Positions 33,596 through 44,695 of a stretch of DNA of 64,000 bases are shown here, in pieces (the first letter of the stretch is position 1; each line of letters opens with the position of its first letter). The notes beneath the pieces are model-generated. The model had not been told where the DNA came from. It made no database searches and was given only the letters and a program-made list of their open reading frames with translations. A program made the translations under genes and the position numbers. Source of the DNA: Ganoderma boninense (lineage: Eukaryota; Basidiomycota; Agaricomycetes; Polyporales; Polyporaceae); contig CM035304.1 of the NCBI GenBank assembly GCA_002900995.3, positions 2,760,823 to 2,824,822 on the forward strand, written 5' to 3'.

Positions 33596-34315
33596 CATCG
33601 TGTGCTATTGTCGATCCTGTCTTTTGTGGCTTCTGTGGCCACTGGCCAGGCAACCTCCGCCTCTCCAACTTGACCTTCCATATCGCACAGAACAGCTGGT
33701 AGCTCAATCTCAAACAATCTGATGGTGGTTTGCTATCGGTACGACCTTTCCATACAGCCATGGCCTGAGCATCTAGACGTCGAAAATGTTGTACAGCATG
33801 CAGTCGAGCGTGGCGAGATTAAGCCTAACTTGGATGGAGAATAATAGTGTTGCGGGGAGAGAGGCGATTGCTGCAATCTGGTACCAGACCACTTTCTCTG
33901 AATTTCCACGCCTCAGGCCGACAGAATACCGTCCCAAGGTACTTCGCCAAGAGTATACGGTACCAATGTATGGCTGCAAAGTAGTACTTGCGGCGAATTC
34001 TCGGCACCGTGACGGTTGAACTTAACACGTGATGGCTTGATGGCGACACGCTGGGCGCTCGACAAACCAAAGGGTCCTTAACCACCGTCCGTCATCGCTG
34101 GACGCGTCATGCTCGTGTATGTGTATGTTCGGTTTCCCGCTTCTTTCCATTTACAGCCAACAATAACATACCTAGATAGTCGCCCTTTGTCGTCAAGGTA
34201 TAAAATGCGGCTAGCATAGCGCGAGATGTGAGCTTCTGCCTTCCCCATCCCATCCTTTTCCTACTCTGCCATCGCCAAGCAACTCGCAGAGGAGCAACGC
34301 AAAAGCCGCCTCAGC
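33596..34315. other. Intergenic with promoter of the FunK1 gene
   Basis: No coding frame is supported. A clear TATAAAA lies near the right end. Confidence 0.5.
34199..34205 (+). promoter_or_regulatory. TATA box of the FunK1 kinase gene
   Basis: TATAAAA lies 111 bp upstream of the ATG at 34316, leaving room for a 5' leader of about 80 bases. Its position and perfect consensus make it the most credible core promoter in the window. Confidence 0.6.
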
Positions 34316-36953
34316 ATGGACGGCAAGGTTGTGGTTATCGATTACGAGACCATGATGAATGATCATGTTCCATCCCCGGAACACGAGCCCTGCGATGCGG
34401 ATTTCCAGTCATCTTTCAAGTTCAAGTTCAATTGCAAGAGCAAGGCGGCTTCCGAGAGCAAGTTTTATGAACCTTTCGTGCGTAGCCACTCGATGCTCTT
34501 TCCAACATCCCTCTGACTCTCACTCATTGTGGAAATGTCAGACAAAGGCAATCAATAACGGGTGGTTGAAGGGCACCAACTTCAAAGTCGTCGTTACCTC
34601 AGCGACCCCGGACCCGTCTGACCCCACCAAGCAGCGAGTCGACTTGGCCATTTACACCCTCGACTCAGCGCCAGGAGATGGTGACCCTGCGAACTGGTCC
34701 GCAATCGAACTATCTATCGAAGTCAAGCTCGAGGACGTCTCGGATGATCCGTTCGACGAAAACGCCGTCACGTTCCAGCCCTTCTCGACCGAGCGCAAGA
34801 ACAACCTCGGGCAGGTGCTGTCCTACTCTTCCATCGTCTTCGAGAATCAGCAGCGCACGCACCAATTTTCGCTCATCATCCTCGGCCAGTGCGCCCGCAT
34901 CGTCCGCTGGGACCGCGCAGGGGCTCTCCGAGTCGTCAGTGAGAAGTTCAACTACGTCGAGCAGCCGTGGCTGCTCGGCCGCTTCCTCTGGCGCTTTGCC
35001 CGCATGTCCGCTGCGCAGCGCGGGCACGACACGACCGCGACGCGCATCCTGACGACCTCGGACGAGTACAGGCTCATGCGCGAGCGCGCCGACGTGCCGC
35101 AGAAGAACGCGGAGGGCTTCGTCGTCAACGAGCACGCGCGGCTCCTCTTCAAGGAGTCGGTCAAGAACTCGTCCGCGCAGTGGTGGAAGCTGCGGGTCGA
35201 CGACAGCGCGGGCCCGCGCTTCTTCCTGGTCGGCGAGCCTCACTTCCAGGCGTCCGGCCTCCCCGGCCGTGCCACCCGCGGGTACGTCGCTGTGGACCTC
35301 GCGGATCCCCGCGGGGCGCTCGTTTTTCTCAAAGATGCCTGGCGGGTGGCTCATGCCGGTATCGAGCGCGAAGGCAGCATCCTCCGTTATCTCAACGAGA
35401 AGGCGGTTAGTCGGGTCCCGACGCTGGTGTGCCATGGAGATGTGAGGATGCGGAAGGACGAGCGGGCTGGCGAGGACGAGGTAGATGTCGAGGACGATCA
35501 CATCGAGGACGAAGAGGACGACGTGGAGACGGAATCTGAAGATGAACGCAAGAGCGTACACGACGAAGAGAGGCCCCGTGGACGGAGGCAGCAGACGGTC
35601 TCGCAGAAATACTGGACCGCTCGGGAGACTGGAGCGCAGTGTCCAATGAAGACCCATCGACACTATCGCATCGTCGTACGAGAGGTCGGCCTTCCTATGA
35701 GCCACTTCAAGAATGCCAAGGAGCTCGTGTACCTGCTGGCGAGGGGCATCTCAGGTAAGTTATCTTTACTATGAAGCATGAAGGTCCCTCATGTCCTCAT
35801 CACCATTCATAAGCGCATGATCAAGCCTACCAGGCCGGCATCTTACACCGTGACATCAGCGCTGGCAATGTTCTCATCCAAATCAAAGAGGTCATCAAGG
35901 ATGGTAAACTCGTACGGACCCGTGACGTCCTCCTGACCGACTGGGAATTGTGTCGAAGCGCCTGGATCAGTCAGACGCAGAGCCTCGACAACCAGATCGC
36001 ACGGTGCGCTTGCTCTCCATTTGTGGCCTTGCTGGGGTGTCGTTGACGTGTCATTCCATTTCCTGTAGGGCACCTGGCAGTTCATGTCTGCAAACGCGCT
36101 GAGCAACCCCTGGCGCGTCATCGGCGTCGAGGACGAGATGGAATCGTTCTTCCACCTTCTCCTGTTCTACGCCATCCGCTATCTCCCGCACAACTGCAAG
36201 GACGTCGGCATGTTCATGGAGGAATATTTCGACGGCTTCACCAAGGAGAACGGGAAGTACTTCTGCGGGCTTGCGAAGTTGGCCGCGGTGAAAGGCGGAT
36301 CCATCACGCTGCCAAACCAGGCCGTACAGCTGGCCTTCTACCTCCCTGCTGAACCCAAGGACGAGAACAACCCCGGTTCGTCGCCCAGCAACGCGCCCTC
36401 GGCCCCAGGACGGTCTTCCGACGCCAGTGACCGCAAGCCGCACCCCATCAATGTCGTTCTGGACTGCATGCTGGAGTGGCTCCATGCGCAGTACTCTCTC
36501 ATCAACGAGCAGCAGGACCCCACGGCCGGCCCGCTCGCCGGCCCGCCGCCTCCCCCCGAAGAGCAAGCGGAGGAAGCCCCCACGGAGGAGGAGATGTGGT
36601 TCGTCGACGAGTACGACGTCGACTTCACCGACCCCGCGCGCAAGAAGGGCACCGTGTACTCGGAGCGCGCGAAGCTCGAGGAGCTCGCGGCGAACCTCAA
36701 GGAGCACAGGCACGTCGTCAGCCTCTTCGGGCGCGTGTGGTCGGGCAAGGCACTCGACGCGGAGCTCGGGGCCTGGCCCCGCGACGACAAGGTCCCGGAC
36801 CAGCTCCGCGCAGACTTCCGCCCGGACAGGGACCCCGAGCACGGTCCCGCTCTTGGTTCGAAGAGGGCCTCGCTGCATGGCGGCCGCGATGCTGCCTCGG
36901 AGGTGCCGCCGCCTACGAAGCGCCGTAGTACCCGGAACTCTCATGTAGGATGA
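34316..36953 (+). CDS. FunK1-type fungal protein kinase
   Basis: FunK1 is a fungal-specific, greatly expanded kinase-like family of unknown substrates. Exons are 34316-34477, 34542-35754, 35826-36003 and 36069-36953. The N-terminal half is the family's pre-kinase domain (VDLAIYTLD, IELSIEVK, LGQVLSYSSIVFENQQRTHQFSLIILG). The kinase core includes HYRIVVREVGLPMSHF, GILHRDISAGNVLI (catalytic loop) and LLTDWELC, with DWE in place of the usual DFG. It continues with GTWQFMSANAL and VEDEMESFFHLLLFYAIRYLP. An acidic insertion (about 35455-35590) lies between the two halves. The exon sum is one short of a multiple of three, and the missing base is best placed in GGG 36068-36070. The C-terminal 120 residues are charged and end in a basic segment (KRRSTRNSH). 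Confidence 0.85.
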
Positions 36954-37084
36954 GATGGTGGTCGGGATGACATGGCGGCAAGATGTTCGTGTTGTATAGG
37001 CAGGACTGTATTTCTGCACTCGCTCAAGTAGCGGTGCATAGACATGGAATGGAAGTGCTCGGTTATTCGTGAAGCACCACTAGT

Positions 37085-38389
37085 GCCACCCATTCTGGTT
37101 CTTAAACTTGGAGGACAGGGTGTGCTTGAAAGGTAATGAAAATTCGGCATGCGCGGTGTACAGACGGACGACGTGTGGCATATGGTGGACGACGAGGACG
37201 AGCACGGAGACAGCCCCTTCACCCTTCAAGCTCGGGTCGAGTGCAGTCTGCTCGACTGTCATCGCGACTCCCCTCCCCGCAGCCGCCGTCCCCGATGCCG
37301 CACGCACCGAAGGTTGTTGCCTGTTCGCAGAAGCGCAGCTTCAGGTCATCCGAGTCAGCGCCACCCGACTCGGAGTCAAGGACGCCATCTGGCAAAGCAG
37401 ATGGTTTACATTGATGAATCATAGAGTTCCAGTGACTAGGGAGATGTGAAGAGAGAATGAGGACTGCCAGAGCTCAAGGTGTGCGTATCATATCCGCAAT
37501 GCGCAGCTGAGGGAGAAGAGCCATTGATTCTTGAATCATGAATGTTTCAAAGTCGTTGGCGCTGGCAGCATGAGCGGAGACGCCCATTCTCACCCGGGCC
37601 GGCTTGGGGCTGCTTGGGGCCGGCGCAACCCGGCCCCCATGTTGAATTGCGGAGAATTGCTCCCTTCCTGCAAGCTTCCTGCTTTACATACTCCTCTCAC
37701 CCACAAAATGCTAGTCACTCGCCATCGAACGCTTGAGCTGGTACCAATTCGCACCCTGCCTCTACCTCAAAACGTGATTTTCGCCACCACACAAGCGCAA
37801 GCTGTCGACAATGGCAGAGCTGAGGCTCGAGTGCGAGCGGAGCACACGGGCAGTAGACTGGGGACTTCGAGCCGTACAAGGCGGACCTCCCTGGCAAGCG
37901 CGAGTGTCCATTTAGGCTACAGCTATCCATATAGTCCCATTAAGCAGGTAATCATGTCATCTGGATTTGGGGGGTTAGCAAACGTTGGGCAACTTTCCGG
38001 TGAGTCTGATCGTGTTTGCTGCCACAGCTAGCTGCCACTGCGTTGGACTGAGCTTGAGGTCTATGGTAGCTCGTAGATCCTGTGTTCTCCCTGAAAATGC
38101 GGCTAGTATTCGCTTGAATCCCTTTTTTGATGTTCCGCCACTCAGGCTACCAGCCATGTCCGATCCCCGAGGCAGTGTTGGAACGTCCGGAGGTTGTTTG
38201 TGCGCCCAATTCTTCCTCTCACCATCGACGTCTCTGACACGCTTCTTATATGCCGTTTTAGCTCAGTTATGGCGCATACAGTGGTGAATTTGCACACAAG
38301 CATTGTGGCGCGGTCTGCCAACGCCAGCAGTCCGTTCGGCATATCCGCAGGTATAATCACGAGAGACTGTGGACCTGATTAGGAAGTCC
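37085..38389. other. Non-coding start of duplication unit 1
   Basis: It is similar to 46655-47885 in unit 2, including GAGCACGGAGACAGCC at about 37200. I see no frame kept in both copies, so this is probably decayed intergenic sequence. Confidence 0.4.
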
Positions 38390-39370
38390 TTCGTGCGTAT
38401 GTCGACCAACAGTACATGACCCGTAGATACAATGCTCACCAACTTGGCGCTTCTGAAGGGGAGCCATTGTCCAGACTCCAAGCTGAGCCCACTCAACACT
38501 GACCTGGCTATGGCGCACTCAGTTCGACTTCCGGCTTGGCGTGTTATCAAGTTTGAACTGAACCATAACACGCCGAGATGCTCGCGCACTCCATGATGGT
38601 CTGTGATCCAGCCTCGAGGCAGCTACCTGCCTACAACGCTGACGTGCCAGTTTGCCAGATCAATGAAGGGCGCTGGCCAACGACATTGTAGCCAGTCTGA
38701 TTTCGAGTTTCCATTGGATCCAATATTGCCAGACTCTCCTGCACCGATCATGTCAGTACATCACTGCTGATTCCTTCGTCCTGTTGCCCTCATTCTTGAG
38801 ATAGGTGGTCATTCAGATCTCGGACTGCCCGGATAAGGTGTGGGTGACTGTGCGGGGCACGCGTCGTTTCGCCGTCCTGCCGCGATGTCTCGCGGATGCT
38901 GAAGGCGACCAGAGAGGAGCTCAAGGGCAGCGCGGAATTCAATCAAGATCATGTTGATGGTGGGGACGTCTCGTCAACTGACGCGGTAGAGACCGTGCGT
39001 TTCATGATCAAGATGGTGGAGGAGAACGCAACGACTAGCAGGTGGGAAATCAGTTCAACAGGTGGCTACTTTGCCATACGCCTCACCATCGTCACTGACT
39101 AACATGCTATATCAGCGAACTCACCGCGTATACGCATGCCAAAGATGGTGCAGAAAGGTCCTGGCCTCTGCTCGCCAGTATTCGACAAGCGACGCAGGTT
39201 AGTTTCGCCTATGACGAGCACCATCCTTGGAGTGTTTGATCTCAGGGTGAATCGCATGCGGCATCCACTGTTGTTGGACGCGAATTCACTCTGCGTCGCG
39301 AAGCTGGGACGGACGCGAATTCATTCTGCGTCGCGAAGCTGGGACGGACGATAGCTATAGGTCAAAGCTG
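38390..39370 (+). pseudogene. Amidohydrolase relic in unit 1
   Basis: Patches align in order with the intact amidohydrolase at 31950-33500. GAGATGCTCGCGCACTCC matches the LLRGFTT exon, LKATREELKG is nearly unchanged at 38897, and GATGGTGCAGAAAGG matches MAQKG. Frames are broken throughout, the catalytic FIKIM segment is altered to FNQDH, and the C-terminal end is gone. Confidence 0.75.
39280..39349. repeat. 35-bp tandem duplication
   Basis: Two adjacent 35-base copies (39280-39314 and 39315-39349) differ at one base. They sit in the amidohydrolase relic; the homologous stretch in unit 2 (about 48785) has a single diverged copy. Confidence 0.85.
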
Positions 39371-39767
39371 TTTCGAACTCGACGCAAGCCTCTCTTGCTG
39401 ACATGTGCATGTACCTTCGGTAGGAACTTGGTATCATGATGGACGTCCAACTAGTCCGAACTCAGCCTTCGGCCTCTCCCCATCATGCACTACCCGTCCG
39501 GAGTCTCCATTTTTCGGCGGCCACCGCAAGCTCAGAATCGCGCTAGTCGCTTGGGCTCCAACGGTAACAAGTACAGGCCAAGTGCAGGAATATGTCAACT
39601 GGATGTACGAGCCGATGGTCGATTCTCAGGCGAGCGGTCGGAGCTGACCTCGTTCTCACGCGATCGCGTTGTGGGTCCAGTCGCACAGCCCATCGTCTCC
39701 GCCTGTCTCCGACCACCTATCTCACCATCCTCCCATCGATATCATTGTCTCCTTCCACCATCTAGCA

Positions 39768-41187
39768 ATGTCCGCACCTGTCATCTCCCTCCAGCCCTCT
39801 GAGCTATCTCCTACGCTCTCCATGGCCTCCGAATCCGCCTTTCCTCTGGAGATCTACGAGCATATCTTGGACTTCGTCACCGAGGACGTCGAAGATGAAC
39901 GCCATGTCTGGAAGCAGACATTGGCGAACACTTCCCTCGTACGCCATGACTGGCATCCGAGGAGTCGTGCACTCTTATTCCGCGTTCTGCGCCTCGGCAG
40001 TGCAACGGACGAGGAGAGATTGTGTCGCCTTCGAGATCACCTTCGAGTTGCCCCACACCTGGCGGATTACGTGGAAGAGGTCCGCATTATCCACCGACCC
40101 GAGGGTTCTAGGCTTTTAGAGTCGTTCCCCAGATGGCTGGCTGTCTATCTCCCCCGCCTCAAGACGATTTTCATCAAGCTTATGACCTCCATCCCGCTCA
40201 ACATGCATCGCTTCTTCTGCTTGCCTAGTGTCCGGGTTCAAAGTGTCATGACCCTTGAATACGACTATATAGGTCTGCGGGAGACTTCGGAGCTCGAAGG
40301 ACTTCTTCTGCCCTACCCCAACGTACGCATCTTGACCCTGCACCAAGTGGGATGGATAGATCGTACCCATCAGTGGAAAGGCAAGGGTCTACCAAGGCCA
40401 CTCAGGGTTTCTCTCGCCCTAACTGAGTTACGGCTGATGCTCAATGCGAGTGGATTGGTTCGTAGTCCAAGATTATCGATCAACTGTAGAACTTCTTCAC
40501 TAATTATCGTGCGTCCAGCGAAGTATCCACCTCGTCAATAGGCTGGGTTATGAATATCTCTTACAAGCGTGTAGGGGGACACTCTCAAAGCTGTTGATAA
40601 ACATCATTCCCATGCGAATCCTCATCCTACAATTCCAAGGTTTGTCGCAACAGTGATTCTTGGAGAATAGCAATAATCGCTTATCACATCGTGACTTAGA
40701 TGATCATTTCCTCAACGTCATCGAATTCCCTCATCTCGAAGTCCTCAATTTAGAGATACTTATGGTGCCTACCCTGACGACCCGGTTCAAAGATAGGGAG
40801 GATAAATCCATCATTTCTTACGCTGAGGTTATCTCCGTGATCCCGCGCTTCCTACGCCGCCTCAGTGCGAATCAGCTACGCATCCTGAGACTCACCTTTG
40901 CGGCCCCAGACATTGATGAAGCACCAAATATGTTCCTCGAACATCTCATGGCAATACGTGAACCTCTGGAGGAACTGGTTCTTGCTTCCTACTATCCAAG
41001 CCTAAAGACCATTACCTTCGACCTCGGGCATCGTGCCCGAGACATTGCCTCGTGGCAGTCGCACATTACCAAGTGCTTCCCGGAACTTGTGAAGGCTGTT
41101 TGCGTCCAGGTTATCCCACACGACCCTATGACGTATGTGGTTCAGAGCGCGTTCCATCGTTATTGTAACTCACGTGATTCACAGTGA
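39768..41187 (+). CDS. F-box-like protein, unit 1 copy
   Basis: The N-terminus has the F-box-like pattern of many agaricomycete proteins: FPLEIYEHILDFV, then LANTSLVRHDWHPRSRALLF. Such proteins are usually substrate receptors of SCF ubiquitin ligases. The rest contains diffuse leucine-rich segments (LPRLKTIFIKL, ELEGLLLPYPNVRILTLH, ALTELRLML). Comparison with the unit 2 paralog fixes the introns. One runs from GTTCGT near 40459 to the acceptor before IHLVNRLGYEYLL, and another before DDHFLNVIEFPHLEVLNLE. The frame is intact to the stop at 41185-41187, so the copy may be functional. The ATG matches that of the paralog. Confidence 0.7.
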
Positions 41188-41578
41188 GTATATCCGGTCT
41201 GACATACTGCGGCCTGGGTTCTACTACTAAACTCTTCAACAAGTGGCTGAAGTGCGTTGTTATTGTGTACAAGAAGAAAGTACACGTCGGGATCTTGAAT
41301 CTATTTAGTGAGTGGTAATTCTCCTAGTAAAAGTCGTGTTCTGACAGCCGGCCTTCAGTGTAATGGCACTGTACTCCGACATTGTGGATTCATAATTCTT
41401 CACGGTGGCAACCACCTTGAGGCACTCTTACATCAAGACAATAGGATCACTTATCGTCTGGTGCCGTTCACTGTCTCTGCGTAGCGCCTAACGCCCCGTA
41501 AAGGCTGCCACTGGTATCAGTTACACGGTTTCCATACAGTAGAACACGTGTTCTAACATAAAATATCCTGCAATACGC

Positions 41579-41611
41579 CTCGTCGTCGCCTCGTCGTCGC
41601 CTCGTCGGTAC
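41579..41611. repeat. CTCGTCGTCGC short repeat
   Basis: CTCGTCGTCGC is repeated almost three times in tandem just upstream of the next gene. Confidence 0.6.
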
Positions 41612-41720
41612 CGATTCTAGGACTTAAAGCCAAGTGAGTTGCATGTGGTCCTGTTCTGTGTCTGCTTTTCCTCCCCGCTATACGCTTCCTCTTGCCCTAC
41701 ATCGTTCACCACGATTGACT

Positions 41721-42915
41721 ATGGACACCTTTCTGTGGGCCAAATTGGTCTGGGGAAAATCTACAACGTTTAGACATGTGCAACTCTTTAATGCAAGATT
41801 TCACGAACTAAGGCCACCCTCGGCCCGAAAGATGTACCATGTATCGCAATCATCGAAGGAAGACATCTTCAACCTTATTAAAAATCTTGTCGCATGCGCC
41901 AAAGGGAGACTAATTCTGCAGCTTGAATCCCCTATGCTAGATTGGTGGGATGATCTGCTCGAATTGTCCCAGCGCATTCCGGTAGGCGGAGTGCTCCAAG
42001 TATCGCGGCCTCAGTGTGCCACCGCAGAGATGGCTGTCATTCCCAAGCCTGGTTCTCAAGGAATACTTGGAGCGATTGATGGACTCTGTGTCTTGAACAA
42101 CAATCCAGAAGTGAGTGTTTGTGGTATATAGCGGATGATTTCACTTCGCTGAATGAGTCATATCCGTCGTCCAGGAGTGTTCTGCTTGGACAGGAGTCTT
42201 CTTCGCATCGTTGCTCAAATGCTGTCAAAACAGACTCACATTCGTTCTATGTGATATCTTCTCCATCGCAAGCCTAGTCGACATATACCAGGATGGTCGG
42301 TCGTCATCTCTATTCCACGCTGGAGTGTAGTCACGCTTACCAGTCTCGCTAGATCCCAAGCCTGTTCTAAAGAGCTCTGATGTTTCCTCTCCTCCCGTTC
42401 AACTGGTGGAAAGAATCGAGGCTGCACAGCTCAACACTATCTTTGTCCTCGTAAACTTCAAGCTTGACCGTGACTCTCACCTCACCGGCCCTGACGTCCC
42501 CGATGTCGCAAGCACCGTAGGTCGCCTCTTCAGGGAAGGCCGCCTTGAGGTCACCGACGCCACCCTAGTCGTCTGGGCGTGTTATCCGCGCGAGCTCGTT
42601 GCGCGTGGCGACTTCTCCGAGGCGGCGACGCGCCGTCGCCTTCACGAGGAGCTGGAGCCTCACATTCGACGGCTGCGTGATCTTCCGCCAATTCGCCCTC
42701 AGGGGTCTGGAGAGTCGTCCACCGGGGTCCGGCCGTTTCGCGAAGTGGAGTTTCGAATGTGTCCGTACGACGAGTGGCATGCAGGAGGGATCGCCGAGAT
42801 ACCTGAGGAAGTCTGGGAAGTCATTTTGAAGGCGACAGAAGGCGACAGCAAGACCAGTCTAGGGGCGACGGCAGAGGCGAGAACGGGGAGGCACGGACAG
42901 GAGAAGACTCTTGAT
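41721..42915 (+). CDS. Lineage-specific protein of unknown function, unit 1 copy
   Basis: Not recognised as any named family. It has three or four exons, supported by conservation with 51851-53105. The first encodes MDTFLWAKLVWG, ILQLESPMLDWWDDLLELS and GVLQVSRPQC. A second carries LLKCCQNRLTFVLCDIFSIASLVDIY. The last begins DPKPVLKSS, continues with TIFVLVNFKLD, VGRLFREGRLEVTDATLVVWACYPREL and LHEELEPHIRRLRDLPPIR, and ends with WHAGGIAEIPEEVWEVIL. A four-G run at 42885-42888 (five Gs in unit 2) shifts the frame past the stop used in unit 2. The longer C-terminus (to 43062) is probably artefactual, and the stop at about 42913-42915 is preferred. The repeated CxW/VxxR patches hint at a small folded C-terminal domain. 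Confidence 0.55.
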
Positions 42916-44690
42916 CGCCACTACTTACCATGGCGGCGATGGACGCGACGCCTACCCCGGATCACTCTCGGACGAGGTATTCCCGATTCCCCATCCTTGC
43001 CTTGCATTCTCCGTCGCCTGCACATCACATCGACATCAGCGCATCGCTGTATCAAACAGTAGACTTCCTGTATCCGTAGCAGCACTGTACATCACGCATC
43101 GTGCCATGATCACTGCATTCATGTTTTACCAACCCTTTACGTCGCGCCGCTTGACGTTTGAACGGGGCACTGGCATGCGTCATACGATACGAAACGCCGT
43201 GTTCGAACTCCGAGGTCTAGATCCGAAGAGGCCGAACGTGTCAGGCTGGCTGGGGGGCACCCCATCGCTATCGCCCAATTGTCAGGCCGTTACCGACGCC
43301 GATGAAGAGTGGAGACGTAGATTTCAGCTCCAGAGGGGGCGGGATCGCCCCTTGCCAGCGGGCCACTGCGGCATATAGCAGCTTCAAGTTGCAAGGCATG
43401 CCCCTCGACGCCTCGAGCGAGACGAGAGATTATTGTGCGTAGTGTGTCGCACGCCGCTCCATGCCTCGCCGCGTGGCCGGCCCTGTTCCGACTGATCAGC
43501 TCAGTTACAGAAAGAGGAGGAATCGCCGCTTGGCCACCTACCACTTGTGGCATTGTATTGTACCAATGACCCGCTTCCGATATGCTCCACAACGCGCCGC
43601 TCAGCCGTTGATCGGGGCAGCACCTGTAGCGCGGCGAGTATACTGGGGTGCCCTCGATACCTTTCGACGACCGTCACGGGCCTCTCGCTTCTTGCGATCG
43701 TCGCCGCTGGGGCTGCTGCTATTCGCAGAATAGAAGCCGGCGTCGACGATTGGGATTGATGAATCAAGGCTTACCTTCGGCACTCATTGAGGTTTCACGA
43801 AAGCCTGAACTCGGTGAGACTCGGATGCCCGAGCTGCATGACATCAGTAAGATCGAGAAGGGCTATAGCCTGTTGAAAATGCGGCTCAGCAGACTCTGGC
43901 GACGAGGAAAGGTCAGGCTAGAGCTCGAGCACCGAATATCAGATGCGCGTTCAAACGGTGCTCACGGGGACCCGGAGTCTCGCCTCGGAACCAGTCACTG
44001 CGACGCTGAGACTACTAGGCCGTCGAAAGATCATCTTCAAGGCTGAGTGTTCACTGTCAACGGCCGTCGGAGACAGGCAACGACGACGAAACGCCACGCC
44101 ACCTTCGGGCGCCTCAGTTGCCTTTCGCGTCGCAGCCCAGAACATTCGATCCTCGACCCTCGACCAATGCACACGACCTTGCTGGTGAAAGGCTGGGCTG
44201 GCGAGCACACTGCTGGTCCAACCATCAACACATGTCGGTGCTGCAAAATACATTGCTGCGGGAAGCGGCGCCGGGGGCGCCGCGGCTACACTACGGCGAA
44301 AGCGAGATCCAAGAGTGCGTATGCTGCTGAGCGGGGGTGGTGGTGGTGCGTATACGTGGTGTTTGGTGTTTGCTGAAAGTTTGCGCGAGCATGAGTAAAG
44401 AGTAATAGTAAGTAGTAAGACACGACTGGCGCGCACCCGGCCACAGGGACTGCGGGGGAAGGGGGGGCGACCAGCGGAATAAGGATGTGTGCTAATGTAC
44501 GGGAAATAAAAGGCGATGGTACTTTTCGCTGCGTACTAAATCTATGGTGGCATGATAATGCGGAGGGTGGTGACGTGGGGCATGGGCGGGAGCGGGGAGA
44601 AGGATCGTCTACCGACGACGGAGCACTGAGGGGAGGCGGCGCGGGTAGAGTGGACGGACGAAGCAAAGGTCGAGCAGGGAAGAGCGAGCG
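42916..44690. other. Conserved non-coding stretch between the unknown gene and the Hsp70 copy, unit 1
   Basis: It resembles 53106-54820 closely in blocks, for example around the ATGATCACTGCATTCATGTT at 43108 and the GC-rich block at 44200-44330. No frame is kept intact in both copies. The right end is the 3' flank of the Hsp70 copy. Confidence 0.45.
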
Positions 44691-44695
44691 GGAAC

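Noticed and set aside
34710..35705. Minus-strand frame of 331 codons
   Set aside because: Antisense of the FunK1 exon; Arg/Leu/Glu-rich composition typical of a shadow frame.
36051..37019. Minus-strand frame of 322 codons
   Set aside because: Antisense of the last FunK1 exon, without recognisable motifs.
44200..44330. GC-rich conserved block read as a minus-strand protein exon
   Set aside because: The frames differ between the two units through indels, so protein coding is not supported.
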